Of a stretch of DNA of 64,000 bases, positions 24,572-33,206 are shown piece by piece. The notes below the pieces were generated by a model. That model had not been told where the DNA came from. It did no database searches and saw nothing but the letters and a program-made list of their open reading frames with translations. Origin of the DNA: Anaeromassilibacillus senegalensis. Its GTDB lineage: Bacteria > Bacillota > Clostridia > Oscillospirales > Acutalibacteraceae. Each line of letters begins with the position of its first letter. Within the stretch, counting starts at the first letter, position 1. Location: the NCBI RefSeq assembly GCF_001261775.1, contig NZ_LN868536.1, positions 124,001-188,000 of the forward strand, given 5' to 3'. The translations under genes were made by a program, and so were the position numbers.

Positions 24572-24695
24572 ATACGAAACTCTAATAAAAATCATGATAT
24601 TATGGCGCGCCTTTTTTCACCAGCCGTCGTCGTCCTCCTTGTCTGGCAAAAAAATCTATCACCATTCTATTCACACTTTTATCAGAGATTAGTAT
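24572..24695. mobile_element. MITE-like element with terminal inverted repeats, copy B
   Basis: The left end ATACGAAACTCTAATAAAA and the right end TTTTATCAGAGATTAGTAT are imperfect inverted repeats of 19 bases. The interior shares GTCCTCCTTGTCTGGC and ATCACCATTCTATT with copy A at 11896 but is about 30 bases shorter. It is non-coding. Confidence 0.65.
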
Positions 24696-24698
24696 AAA

Positions 24699-24740
24699 AA
24701 CAGCGGAGTACCGGATTGCACCGGTACTCCGCTGTTTGTG
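24699..24740. terminator. Bidirectional terminator between convergent genes
   Basis: AACAGCGGAGTACCGG (24699-24714) pairs perfectly with CCGGTACTCCGCTGTT (24721-24736). A-rich sequence precedes and T-rich sequence follows. It ends the P-type ATPase and the leftward GH27 cluster. Confidence 0.92.
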
Positions 24741-24767
24741 TTACGGAAGTTTTTAATCAAGCGGTGA

Positions 24768-27700
24768 TCAGCCGCCGTGGTTAGCCAGATATTGTTTCCA
24801 TTTGATCAGATCACGCACATCGACGATTCCGTTTCCGTCGTAGTCCGCAAGGAGAAGCTGCTCGTCGGTCAATTCTGTTGTACCGGCGATGTAGCCGCGG
24901 AGAATATCGATATCCTTTTGATCCAGGACACCGTCGCCGTTCAGGTCGTTTGCGACCCAATCCAGGTCCTTCATGGCCCGGCGCAGCTTTTCTTCCGCCT
25001 TGTCAACTTCTTCCTGAGAAGCGCCTTCCTTCAGGTAAACCTCATAGGAGGCGTCATAGACCTTCTTAAAGGCTGCCCACTCGGTTGCATCGTAGTCTTT
25101 CTCGTCGATGCATTTCGCCAGAATAATCGCCCCATAGAGGCCGGACTTGTCTACAACGTAGGTAGCGGAATCAAATTTCCGCATGGCTTCACGCAGCTCC
25201 TTGGCGGCAGAAGCAATTTCTTCCGCTGTGGCGTCGCTGCCCTTGTCCACGATGGCCTGTGCGTTGTCGATGGCTTCTTTCAGCGCATCCGCTGCTTCCT
25301 GCGAGACGTTGCCTGTTGAAGCCAGTTTTTCGTTTGCTTCCTCGATCATATCCGCCAAAAGGTTGACGGAGGCGAGGAATCTTGGCTCTACCCAACAGGC
25401 GTGGTCGTACAGCGTGCTTTCAACTTCTTCCACTACCAGCTTCAGGAATTGATAGCCTGCCATGGGAACTTCCACATCGATGGGATCGGTATACGCGTCC
25501 ATGTACTGCTCATAGAGCAGGTCGTCGTCGCCGTAAACCTTGTAATTGACGGTCGCTCCCTTTGCTGCGTTTTCCAGTACCTCGTCGCCGAGGCCGATCT
25601 TCGCGGTGAAGACGCCCGCCGCGCCGTTGATGTAATAGATTGCCTGGCCGGGCGCGTTGACCTGGAAGCCGCCGTCCGGACGGCTGTAGTCGATTCCGCC
25701 GAGCATCAGCGGGCCGCCGTCCTGATTCTTGCCATCCACCGCGTCTTTCCAGTAGCTGCTGACGGAAAGTGCGTTTTTCACGGTCAGGATTCCGTCGAGC
25801 ACAGTGGTCGGTTCATACGAAGTAATCCGCGGGTCGATCCAGTCGGCATGGTCAAAGTCCATGTTGCCGCAGGAGTCAACCACGAGGCGCAGATAGTCGT
25901 GGTTCATTACTTTGATGTCGATGGATTTTGCGCTGCCCTTCCACTTCATCACGCCGCTGTCAAACAGGAGCTCGTCGTCCCCGTAGACATAGAAGCGGAT
26001 GTCGCCATTGCCGCCGGAGTCGTCGTCCGAGCCGCAGAGCGCGGTGAACTGGACGTTGCGTCCGTCGATGTAATAGACCAGCTCCGAATTGGCGTGCGTG
26101 CCAATACCGGTTTCATAGGTGGTTCCGCCGACGGTCAGGGTGTTGCCGTTGATGGAACGATCCTGCCGGATGGTGCCCCAGCCGGATTTTCCAGACACCC
26201 AGTTGTGGATGGTCAGCGGGCCGTCCTCCAGCGGATCGCCCGGATCCACGTTTTCAACGGAGACCGAAGCCTTAAATTCCGTTGTCTCCGGCTGACGGTC
26301 TCCTTCATACAACAGCAGCGCGCTGACAATCAGGGGCTCGTTTGTCAGAGAAACGTTGCCCGCCGTAATGCGGTACCGCGCTTCCAGACTGTCCCCGGTG
26401 GCCAGATCGTTTGCAACTGTGGAGGAGAGCGCCTTAGCGGTGATGCCTTCCGGGAGCTTCAGGCTCAGGCTGGCGTTTTCCACGGTGGTTGTGCCGCCGT
26501 TGACCAGCTTTGCCGTCAGGATCGCCGATTCGCCGCTTTTCAGTTTGGTCTTGGAGAGGCCGCCGATCACGTACACGGCTTTATCGACTTCCTCACCCGG
26601 GGAAACGATATACATTTTTACACCGTGAGAGGGGACGACCGCGGAAGCGACGGGGGAGTCAAACTCCACGTTGGTGCCGTCTTCATTCTTCTCCCACACA
26701 TCCTTCAGATGATAAACAGCCGTTTTGTCCAGGTTGTAGTAATTCTCGTAGTAGATTTCATCTTTTTCCCGGACCAGGTCGCCGATTTGGGAAATCTCCA
26801 TGCTCATGGTGGTGTCTTCGCCGGAACGGTTAAACATCAGCAGGGAAACCCGTCCGTCGGTCAACGGCTTCACCAGGTATTCCAGATCGCCGTCGTCCTT
26901 AAACTTGATGCCCTGGATGGCGGTCGGGTCCTGATTGATTGCGATCGCGTCTTCGTTCTTGATGATCTCAAGGACTTCCGGGTGAGCGTCAAGCTTGCGC
27001 AGGTCGTTGCCGAGGATCAGCGGGGATGCCATCTGGCACCACAGGCTGAAGTGCGATACGTTTTCGTCGTGGGTCAAAGAGCCGTTGCCGACCTCCAGCA
27101 TATCGGGGTCGTTCCAGCCGTAGTCGTAGTCGCCGTCTTCCTTGCCGTAGCGGCCCGCGTACTGATACAGGTTGACGTTGACGTCGTAGATGCTCATGAC
27201 GGAGCTCCAGCTGGCGGAAATATCGCCGGTGGTTCTCCACAGGTTTCCGGTTTGTCCGCCCCAGGTCCAGGGCTGGCGGCCGCCCCATTCGCAGATGGAG
27301 AACGCGATTGGCCGGTTTTCTTTGCCGTTTGCCAGCGCGTATTTCTCCGTGGCCTGCATCAGGTTGTCGCGCATAAAGCCGTAATTATAGCGTGCGGTGT
27401 CGTAGTCGCGGTTGGAGCTGCGGATGGGGTTGTAGAACTTCAGGGTGTTTTCGCCCGCGTTGAGCTCCAGCATCGCGGCGGCACGGCTTCCGGGCGCGCC
27501 GTCCGTATAGCCGGTCGCGGGAAGCATCATCCGGTAGGGATGGCGGTCGTCGCCGTTGATGGTGATAAACATCGGCACTTCCGTACTGGACGATTTCTTG
27601 TAGAAGTCCAGGTTCAGCGCATAGGTGCCCGCTTCCGGAACGTTGACCGTAAAGGTTGCGGAGCCCGCGTTTTCACCCAGGCCGTCGATGTAATTGCCCT

Positions 27701-28304
27701 TGAGCACAGCGGTGCCCTCCAGCTTTGCGTCACTGGCGGAGTAGGAATAAATTTCCGTCCCCGGCGCGTAGGGTTTTGCGATTTTAAGGCCGTGGATGCC
27801 ATATGCGGTGGTCGAAAGCTGTACGTTGTGGCAGTAATCGTATTTGAAATAATCGATTTCCCATTCCGCAAAGCTTGTTGCGTCGCTCAGCTCCCGGAAT
27901 TCGGAAGCAGGCATATCCTGGCAGGTAAACAGGCCGTTTGAGGTATAAAGGCCGACCTTCAGGCCTTTGTCGTGAAGCTGTCCGGACAGCCAGTTTCCAT
28001 CGTGCGGGAAGCGGATCGGATCAAATTGCAGCCGGCCGTTCACATCCCGTTCAGAGGACTGCCAGTTGTCGTCCAGATTGACATATTCGTATCCCACGTC
28101 TTTCAAGCCGTGTTCCACCATGGCGTCTGCCGTGTCGACGATCAGGTCTTCGTCGATGTTTGCCCAGAACGCGTTCCAGCTGGACCATCCCATGGGAGGC
28201 GTTTTTCCAACGCCGTTGTCGTGCGCGCTAGCGCCGGTCGCCAGCATGGCCGCCGCCAAAAATGCGGTGACGACTGCTGTAGCGAACTTTGTAACCCGTT
28301 TCAC
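24768..28304 (-). CDS. Secreted GH27 glycosidase with inserted CBM, two NPCBM domains, FIVAR region and dockerin
   Basis: The 1178-residue protein has a signal peptide (1-27). The GH27 barrel starts at TPPMGWSSWNAFW. The nucleophile should be D156 (YFKYDYC) and the acid/base D361 (LWRTTGDISASW), the alpha-galactosidase/alpha-N-acetylgalactosaminidase layout. A CBM35-like beta-sandwich (about 180-305) is inserted inside the catalytic domain. NEW3-like (570-680) and two NPCBM domains (690-830 and 835-990) follow, then helical FIVAR-like repeats (990-1115). A type I dockerin closes the protein: two Ca-loops, DLNGDGVLDQKD and DYDGNGIVDVRD. It should remove terminal alpha-linked Gal or GalNAc outside the cell and dock to a cohesin, one of which is encoded two genes upstream in the same direction. 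The start has AAGGAGG. Confidence 0.92.
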   Translation of the reverse strand: MKRVTKFATAVVTAFLAAAMLATGASAHDNGVGKTPPMGWSSWNAFWANIDEDLIVDTADAMVEHGLKDVGYEYVNLDDNWQSSERDVNGRLQFDPIRFPHDGNWLSGQLHDKGLKVGLYTSNGLFTCQDMPASEFRELSDATSFAEWEIDYFKYDYCHNVQLSTTAYGIHGLKIAKPYAPGTEIYSYSASDAKLEGTAVLKGNYIDGLGENAGSATFTVNVPEAGTYALNLDFYKKSSSTEVPMFITINGDDRHPYRMMLPATGYTDGAPGSRAAAMLELNAGENTLKFYNPIRSSNRDYDTARYNYGFMRDNLMQATEKYALANGKENRPIAFSICEWGGRQPWTWGGQTGNLWRTTGDISASWSSVMSIYDVNVNLYQYAGRYGKEDGDYDYGWNDPDMLEVGNGSLTHDENVSHFSLWCQMASPLILGNDLRKLDAHPEVLEIIKNEDAIAINQDPTAIQGIKFKDDGDLEYLVKPLTDGRVSLLMFNRSGEDTTMSMEISQIGDLVREKDEIYYENYYNLDKTAVYHLKDVWEKNEDGTNVEFDSPVASAVVPSHGVKMYIVSPGEEVDKAVYVIGGLSKTKLKSGESAILTAKLVNGGTTTVENASLSLKLPEGITAKALSSTVANDLATGDSLEARYRITAGNVSLTNEPLIVSALLLYEGDRQPETTEFKASVSVENVDPGDPLEDGPLTIHNWVSGKSGWGTIRQDRSINGNTLTVGGTTYETGIGTHANSELVYYIDGRNVQFTALCGSDDDSGGNGDIRFYVYGDDELLFDSGVMKWKGSAKSIDIKVMNHDYLRLVVDSCGNMDFDHADWIDPRITSYEPTTVLDGILTVKNALSVSSYWKDAVDGKNQDGGPLMLGGIDYSRPDGGFQVNAPGQAIYYINGAAGVFTAKIGLGDEVLENAAKGATVNYKVYGDDDLLYEQYMDAYTDPIDVEVPMAGYQFLKLVVEEVESTLYDHACWVEPRFLASVNLLADMIEEANEKLASTGNVSQEAADALKEAIDNAQAIVDKGSDATAEEIASAAKELREAMRKFDSATYVVDKSGLYGAIILAKCIDEKDYDATEWAAFKKVYDASYEVYLKEGASQEEVDKAEEKLRRAMKDLDWVANDLNGDGVLDQKDIDILRGYIAGTTELTDEQLLLADYDGNGIVDVRDLIKWKQYLANHGG

Positions 28305-28444
28305 ATAAATCCTCCTTTGTCATCTATTTTTGGCCCCTGCAAAAGCGATGACGCCGCGGCTTTGTTCCGGTTGGGCGGGACCAATCCTCCGGAAGCCGCC
28401 GGTGTTTTTTAAATGGTCATGTCGAGCGGTTCCACAGGCTGGAA

Positions 28445-30058
28445 TCAGTTTCCCAGCAGGTGGTAAACGCCCAGAGCCGTAAAACCAAGGAACAGAAGGG
28501 ACATAAACAGTTTAACCAGATGTTCTTTTCCCGCAAACCGGTCCGCCAGCTCCAGATACTGTTTGCCCTTGTAGAGCAACAGCGTCACCGCGACAGCGGG
28601 CAGAGATAGCATAACCGCGTAAAGCAGGAATACCGCCGCGCCGAGCAGCCAATTTCCCGCGCCCGCATCAAAATAGTAGAGGACGGTTGCGGCAAAAAGC
28701 TGGCCGGTACACAGGAATTCCCCCACGGCAACGACTGCGCCCGCAGCCATCGCCGCGAGAAAAAGGGTTTTCCCGGCGGAAACCTTTTGTATGTAGGTTT
28801 GATAGAACGCTTTCATCCGGGGGGTAAACTGTAAGATGGCTTTGCCAGCCTGTCCCTTCCTTGTCCGGATAAAATCGATAAAGCTTAGAACGGCGAAAAC
28901 AGCGCCCACAACGACCACCAGAACAGTGATCACCGTGTTGATTCCGGACAGGAACGCCTTGCTGGCGGCACTCAATATGCCGTAGAATACGGTTCCCATC
29001 AGGAAATACGCGAGGATCCTGCCGAGGATGAAGCCGGAGCCCGCCTTGAGTACCCGGCGTTTATCCGTGGCCAGCAGGGAGAACAGGAGCAGAATCAGCG
29101 ACATCGAACAGGGAGACAGTCCCCCGATAAAGCCGGACAAAGCGATCCAGAACAGGTCGGCGGCGGACATCTCCGCACTTGCCTGTGAAGAGGTTCCCGC
29201 GGTTGTCCCATTTTCCAGAGTCTGCACCAACTGTCTGCTGATGTTGTCGTAGCCGACCAGGTAGCCGCCGTCGTACAGAACGATTGGGACGCGCTGTTCT
29301 TCGGGCTTGACCTGGTGCTTGCGGTACAATGCGTTAATCCGTTCAATGTCGGCAATATTTCCCGCATTGACCGCATCGACGCGGAGGGGCTTTTCTGTAA
29401 CCGTTCCATCCGCGTTCTTCACCTGGATTTCCATGACGCCGTCTAAAAATGCCTTTGCCTTTTCGCACTCTGCGCAGCCGTCCGCGTACAGATACTGCAC
29501 CGTCACCTGATTGGAAGCGGCTTTTCGGCTGGCGTTCAGAGAATGGGTTACAGCGGTTTGAAAGCCATCCCCCAGTTCCTGTGAGCCGATCATTACGTCG
29601 TCCCCGATAAAGACGATCGGATGCAGCATCAGTTTTTCCTCGCTGATGTCCCGCTTCGCGAATTCCTGTTTCAGGGATTCCAGATTTTCTTCCTCCGCCA
29701 CATTGCAGATGGTCAAATCCGCTGTAACGTTGGGAAAGTCCTTTTTGACCATCCCGAGAATATTCTCTTTGATGGTCGCTTCCTCGTCGCAGGAAAGGCA
29801 GCGGTTATAAAAATAATAGAGAATTTCCACCTCGCCTTCCTCGGGATCCGCTTCGGGATTGACGGGAAGGGTATCCAGGTAGCCGTCCCCCTCCGGAACG
29901 CCCGTGTACCGCTCGCTCTCCATATGGGAGGGAGCGGACGAGTTTTCCGGCGCTTCCGCTTCCGCAGCGGCGGAGGGAAGCACGGTGATAGCCGCCAGAA
30001 AAATCAGGAGAATGGAAAGACAGGAAATTGTTCGACGTAACTTGCTGCGATCGTGCAT
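28445..30058 (-). CDS. Double thioredoxin-like domain fused to a CcdA/DsbD-type membrane domain
   Basis: The 537-residue protein has a signal sequence (10-32), then two thioredoxin-like domains outside the membrane with CxxC centres CLSC (C87, C90) and CAEC (C195, C198), then six or more helices of the CcdA/DsbD type. The membrane cysteines sit in the family positions GGLSPCSMSL and GEFLCTGQ. Such proteins carry electrons from cytoplasmic thioredoxin across the membrane to reduce or isomerise disulfides outside. GAGGTG precedes the ATG. It lies between the cohesin gene (125 bases upstream) and the dockerin-bearing GH27 gene (140 bases downstream), so a role in folding of these exported proteins is plausible. 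Confidence 0.85.
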   Translation of the reverse strand: MHDRSKLRRTISCLSILLIFLAAITVLPSAAAEAEAPENSSAPSHMESERYTGVPEGDGYLDTLPVNPEADPEEGEVEILYYFYNRCLSCDEEATIKENILGMVKKDFPNVTADLTICNVAEEENLESLKQEFAKRDISEEKLMLHPIVFIGDDVMIGSQELGDGFQTAVTHSLNASRKAASNQVTVQYLYADGCAECEKAKAFLDGVMEIQVKNADGTVTEKPLRVDAVNAGNIADIERINALYRKHQVKPEEQRVPIVLYDGGYLVGYDNISRQLVQTLENGTTAGTSSQASAEMSAADLFWIALSGFIGGLSPCSMSLILLLFSLLATDKRRVLKAGSGFILGRILAYFLMGTVFYGILSAASKAFLSGINTVITVLVVVVGAVFAVLSFIDFIRTRKGQAGKAILQFTPRMKAFYQTYIQKVSAGKTLFLAAMAAGAVVAVGEFLCTGQLFAATVLYYFDAGAGNWLLGAAVFLLYAVMLSLPAVAVTLLLYKGKQYLELADRFAGKEHLVKLFMSLLFLGFTALGVYHLLGN

Positions 30059-30183
30059 GGCATTTCACCTCAGTATGGATACATTAGGGCTGCTGTTTCA
30101 TGTTTGCCAAGAGAATGTCAGACCTTTAGACCTCCGGTCGGGACGCACCTCCGGCAGCATTTCAGTTGGCATAGAATCTGTTT
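30059..30183. other. Gap with fragment of the mosaic repeat
   Basis: Positions 30125-30152 hold GACCTCCGGTCGGGACGC followed by ACCTCCGG, matching only the alternative cassette of repeat copies 4 and 7. No terminator is obvious, so readthrough from the cohesin gene is possible. Confidence 0.5.
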
Positions 30184-32262
30184 TTAACCGATTGTTACGA
30201 TACAGTGCTTTTGAGCTGCTTCGTTGCCGATCGTGGTATACACGCCGGTGCTCTGGCCCGGTGTGCCGATGGCATAGACGCGGTAGTAATAATCGTTGCC
30301 GATCTTGGCGATAAACTGCGTCTTCAGTACGTTGCCGTCGCCGACAGTGAAATTCGGGGTCAGGTTTTCGCCGTTTACAACCGTCATCTTAAAGCAGTAA
30401 GCGCTGCCACGGATCAGGGTAAACGGAAGGGTGGTATCGCTGCGCACAAAGGCTTTTTCCACAACAGCCTGTGCCGCACCGACGACGGGGCTGACCACAG
30501 CGGTTCCGCCTTCACCGTATGCATTGACAGGCTTACGGGATGTTCCGGAGCTGCCGGAGGATCCCTTGGAGCTGTTGTGCGGTTTGTTCTGGAGGTTTTT
30601 CTCTGCCAGAAGTGCCGCGTCCTGAGCGTCTGCCAGTTCTTCCGGCGTAGCGTCCGGATTTGCCAGCGCTGCTGCCAGGTCGTTCGCCGCCGCGGTATAT
30701 TTCGCCGCGCTGGATGCCGTGTAGCCGCTCAGGTTTTTAGCCTGCATCCGTGCGAGAAGGTCTTCTAATTCTGCACGGTCGGGGATTTTGCGCAGATTCG
30801 CAAGCGCTTTGCTCAATGCCTCCGCCGCTTTGTCAACCTCTTTCTGGGTTGCGTCCGGGCCGATATTTTTTGCCTGCTCCAATGCCTCGGTAAAGGCGTC
30901 CTGACCGGCATCCAGATATTCGTCCAGGTTGATGGCTTCCGCCTGTGCAATAACTTCGTCCAGCTCGGTGCGATCCGCACGGTTGGACTCCAGCAGCGCG
31001 ATCATGGCATTGTAAAGAGACTCATATGCTTCCTCGACGTCGCCTTTCAGTGCATCGTCGTCTGCCGCGACTTCCTGTGCCTCGGTAAGAGCGGTTTCAA
31101 AGTCGCTCCATGCGGAGGTGAGGTAATCGTTTTCATCCAGGGTGAGGGCTGTCTCGATCAGGCCGTTCAGGGCGGTCTTGTCGCCGGACACAAAGGAGAG
31201 CATGTGGATCATGTGCATGAGCTCGCTCCACGCGTCGTCGATTTCGGCCTGTGTGGCCTCCGGATTTTCATAGACCTTTCCGGCGGTTTCAAACGCCTTT
31301 TCAAACTTCTTTTTCACGGTCGGGGCAAGGTCCACGGTGTCGCCCGCGTCGATGCGCTCCTGCGCGTAATCGATCACGGCACCCAGCGTCGTTTTATTGA
31401 CGGTCTCAAAGACAAAGCCCAGCGTCGGGTTCAGGGTATCCATATTGCCTGTATAGGAATAGGCGTCGTCGCCGATGAGAACCGGATCGCCGCCGTTGAT
31501 CGTTACGGAACGGAAGATTCTGCCTTCCACGGTCGGTACAAAATCAAGCGCCAGATCCGCGCCGTTCTCAACGTCCTTCTGCTGATAGGAACCGATCAGG
31601 TTTGCAAGCCGTTGTTCTTCGCCGCCAATCCACAGCTGTGCGGCAGGCGCGTTGAACGTTACGGTGAGGTCGGCTTTTTCCGGTGCGACCTGATGTCCCA
31701 CATGCAGGGTGGCATTTTGCAGAACGCCGACAATTTCGTCAAATTCCGCGTTGTAGAGCATGACGCCGCCCATTTCAATGGTATAGTCGCCCTCCTCCAT
31801 TGCCTCGTCCGCCTTGAATTTTGCGGTAAAGAGCGTATCTGCGTCCTTTGGCATGCCGTCGAGCGCGTCGCTGTCGTATACCACGGTGGTTTTAAGCTGG
31901 TCGTTGTGAATACCGGGCGTCAGGGTTCCTGCGATTTTCTCTCCCGGCGTAACCTCCGCGCAGGTCAGACCCTCCGGGTAGGTCAGGTCCATCTGCATGA
32001 CGTAGATGGATGCGTCCAGCTTGTCCAAGCCGTCGATCGCAAGCTTTACGTCGAAGCTGCTCCCCGCTGCCACGGTTTCCGGTGCGGTCAGGTTCATGGT
32101 GACTGTCTGTGCTTCAGAAGCCTTGGCGCTCTCAGCGGCAGCCGTTGCATCCGCGTTGGTTTCCGCCGCAGCGGCGGAAACACTGGGAACAGAGCAGGCG
32201 GCTCCCAAGACCAGCAGGGCGGACAGCAGACCTGCCGTCCACTTTTGCCATGTTGTTTTCAT
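30184..32262 (-). CDS. Single-cohesin FIVAR surface protein (candidate scaffoldin)
   Basis: The 692-residue protein has a signal peptide (1-30) and a cohesin-like beta-sandwich at about 54-188: AAGSSFDVKLAIDGLDKLDA, then MDLTYPEGLTCAEVTPGEKI, LFTAKFKADEAMEEGDYTIE and a final VGVLQNATLHVG. Residues 195-290 form the X module shared with the GH92 and right-edge proteins (FVPTVEGRIFRSVTINGG). Residues 293-575 are helical FIVAR repeats, 580-605 a Ser/Gly linker and 587-692 the shared C-terminal domain with YCFKM and KHCIVTIG cysteines. A cohesin binds a dockerin, and one is encoded by GH27 at 24768. There is no LPXTG or SLH signal. The ATG at 32262 has AAAGGAG upstream. The cohesin call rests on pattern recognition. 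Confidence 0.8.
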   Translation of the reverse strand: MKTTWQKWTAGLLSALLVLGAACSVPSVSAAAAETNADATAAAESAKASEAQTVTMNLTAPETVAAGSSFDVKLAIDGLDKLDASIYVMQMDLTYPEGLTCAEVTPGEKIAGTLTPGIHNDQLKTTVVYDSDALDGMPKDADTLFTAKFKADEAMEEGDYTIEMGGVMLYNAEFDEIVGVLQNATLHVGHQVAPEKADLTVTFNAPAAQLWIGGEEQRLANLIGSYQQKDVENGADLALDFVPTVEGRIFRSVTINGGDPVLIGDDAYSYTGNMDTLNPTLGFVFETVNKTTLGAVIDYAQERIDAGDTVDLAPTVKKKFEKAFETAGKVYENPEATQAEIDDAWSELMHMIHMLSFVSGDKTALNGLIETALTLDENDYLTSAWSDFETALTEAQEVAADDDALKGDVEEAYESLYNAMIALLESNRADRTELDEVIAQAEAINLDEYLDAGQDAFTEALEQAKNIGPDATQKEVDKAAEALSKALANLRKIPDRAELEDLLARMQAKNLSGYTASSAAKYTAAANDLAAALANPDATPEELADAQDAALLAEKNLQNKPHNSSKGSSGSSGTSRKPVNAYGEGGTAVVSPVVGAAQAVVEKAFVRSDTTLPFTLIRGSAYCFKMTVVNGENLTPNFTVGDGNVLKTQFIAKIGNDYYYRVYAIGTPGQSTGVYTTIGNEAAQKHCIVTIG

Positions 32263-32620
32263 GTTTGTTCTCCTTTCCTTTTCAATAATCATATTCTTCC
32301 ATCCAAGGAAACTGTACGGCCCTCCCTCCTCCTTGATTGAAAAGATAAAGGGTACAACGGAACCAATATCAATTTCTTGCGTTCCCTGTACCCGCTTTTC
32401 CGGTTAACGCTTATATTCTAGCAAAGCAAACCATGAAAATAAGTGTTAAATGTAAAATTGTTAAACAATTTATGTAAAAATTTTAAAGATTTATCGTATA
32501 TTTTATAAATTTACACTGATGTGTAAAAAGAGAATCAAATATTTTCTGAATGGTTATCGCTTATTTTTGATGTTATCAATCGACAGCATATTTACAAACG
32601 GTCTGTCTCGTATATAATAA
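32263..32620 (-). promoter_or_regulatory. AT-rich upstream region of the cohesin cluster with palindromes
   Basis: Two short perfect palindromes lie here: AAATTGTT-A-AACAATTT (32455-32471) and TTTACAC-TGAT-GTGTAAA (32510-32527). A -10-like TAGAAT on the minus strand near 32415-32420 has no good -35, as at activator-dependent promoters. An AGGAGGAGGGAGGG purine run near 32320-32335 precedes the actual ribosome site. Confidence 0.4.
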
Positions 32621-32668
32621 CAACATAAAAAGCCGAACAAACAAAAATTTGTTCGACTTTTTATGTTG
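32621..32668 (-). terminator. Long hairpin (terminator-like on the minus strand)
   Basis: CAACATAAAAAG-CCGAACAAA pairs with TTTGTTCG-ACTTTTTATGTTG over 21 positions. The single C/A mismatch on the plus strand becomes a G-U pair in minus-strand RNA, so selection for structure may act on leftward transcripts. Confidence 0.6.
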
Positions 32669-32672
32669 TATG

Positions 32673-32681
32673 TGATATACT
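32673..32681 (+). promoter_or_regulatory. Extended -10 promoter
   Basis: TGA-TATACT is an extended -10 element, with a weak TCGACT at the -35 position. It fits the gene starting at 32714. Confidence 0.5.
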
Positions 32682-32713
32682 GGTAAAAAAAGGATATAAA
32701 GGAGGGACTTTCC

Positions 32714-33187
32714 ATGCAAATTGAGCTAAAATGTTTAACATGCGGAAATATTGGCACATTTCAGATGCAGAAGCTGGAACAGGGGGATGTGATTTGTCCG
32801 TACTGCGGAATACAATTTCACCCGCATGATATGGGTCTTGCCTACGACCTTTTGGACAGAATGGACGCCTGCAACCGGCGTCAGCTGCATTCTGTCCGCA
32901 TATTGGAGGCACAGGTGAACCGGGAAATGGGAAACCGTTCGTTTGCATACCGTGTACTGTTGGAGGACTTTGAACAGCTCCGGCGGGTGTTTCTCACCGG
33001 AAATGAAGATACACAGGAAAAGCTGGCGGCTCTGGTCGACCGGTTATACCTGTTGGCCAGCCGGGACGCCGGCCAGAACGAAACGCCAAACATCGACCGT
33101 TTGTATGAAGGGCTTTCCATCGAGTTTAAAGCGTCCCTGAAAGAAAAGAATCAAAATGCGATGCGCCTTTTACATAGAGAGAATTGA
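32714..33187 (+). CDS. Zinc-ribbon protein of unknown function
   Basis: This 157-residue protein begins with a zinc ribbon: C-x2-C (KCLTCGN) and, about 20 residues on, C-x2-C (ICPYCGIQF). A long helical region follows with two amphipathic stretches (RRQLHSVRILEAQVNREM and TQEKLAALVDRLYLLASRD). AAGGAGGG precedes the ATG. It looks cytoplasmic. It is followed 19 bases later by the DUF2461 gene, so the two probably form an operon. The family is not known to me; nucleic-acid binding or protein-protein contacts are typical of such ribbons but unproven here. Confidence 0.7.
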   Translation: MQIELKCLTCGNIGTFQMQKLEQGDVICPYCGIQFHPHDMGLAYDLLDRMDACNRRQLHSVRILEAQVNREMGNRSFAYRVLLEDFEQLRRVFLTGNEDTQEKLAALVDRLYLLASRDAGQNETPNIDRLYEGLSIEFKASLKEKNQNAMRLLHREN

Positions 33188-33206
33188 GATACAAGGAGGA
33201 AACCGT

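Noticed and set aside
25401..27941. Long plus-strand frame of 846 codons
   Set aside because: It is antisense to the GH27 gene, has no ribosome site, and its His/Val/Arg-rich composition is typical of the shadow of a GC-rich gene. The GH27 frame has full domain structure.
24768..32262. Classical cellulosome scaffoldin
   Set aside because: Only one cohesin is present, with no CBM3 and no second cohesin in the window. The enzymes are GH27 and GH92, not cellulases.
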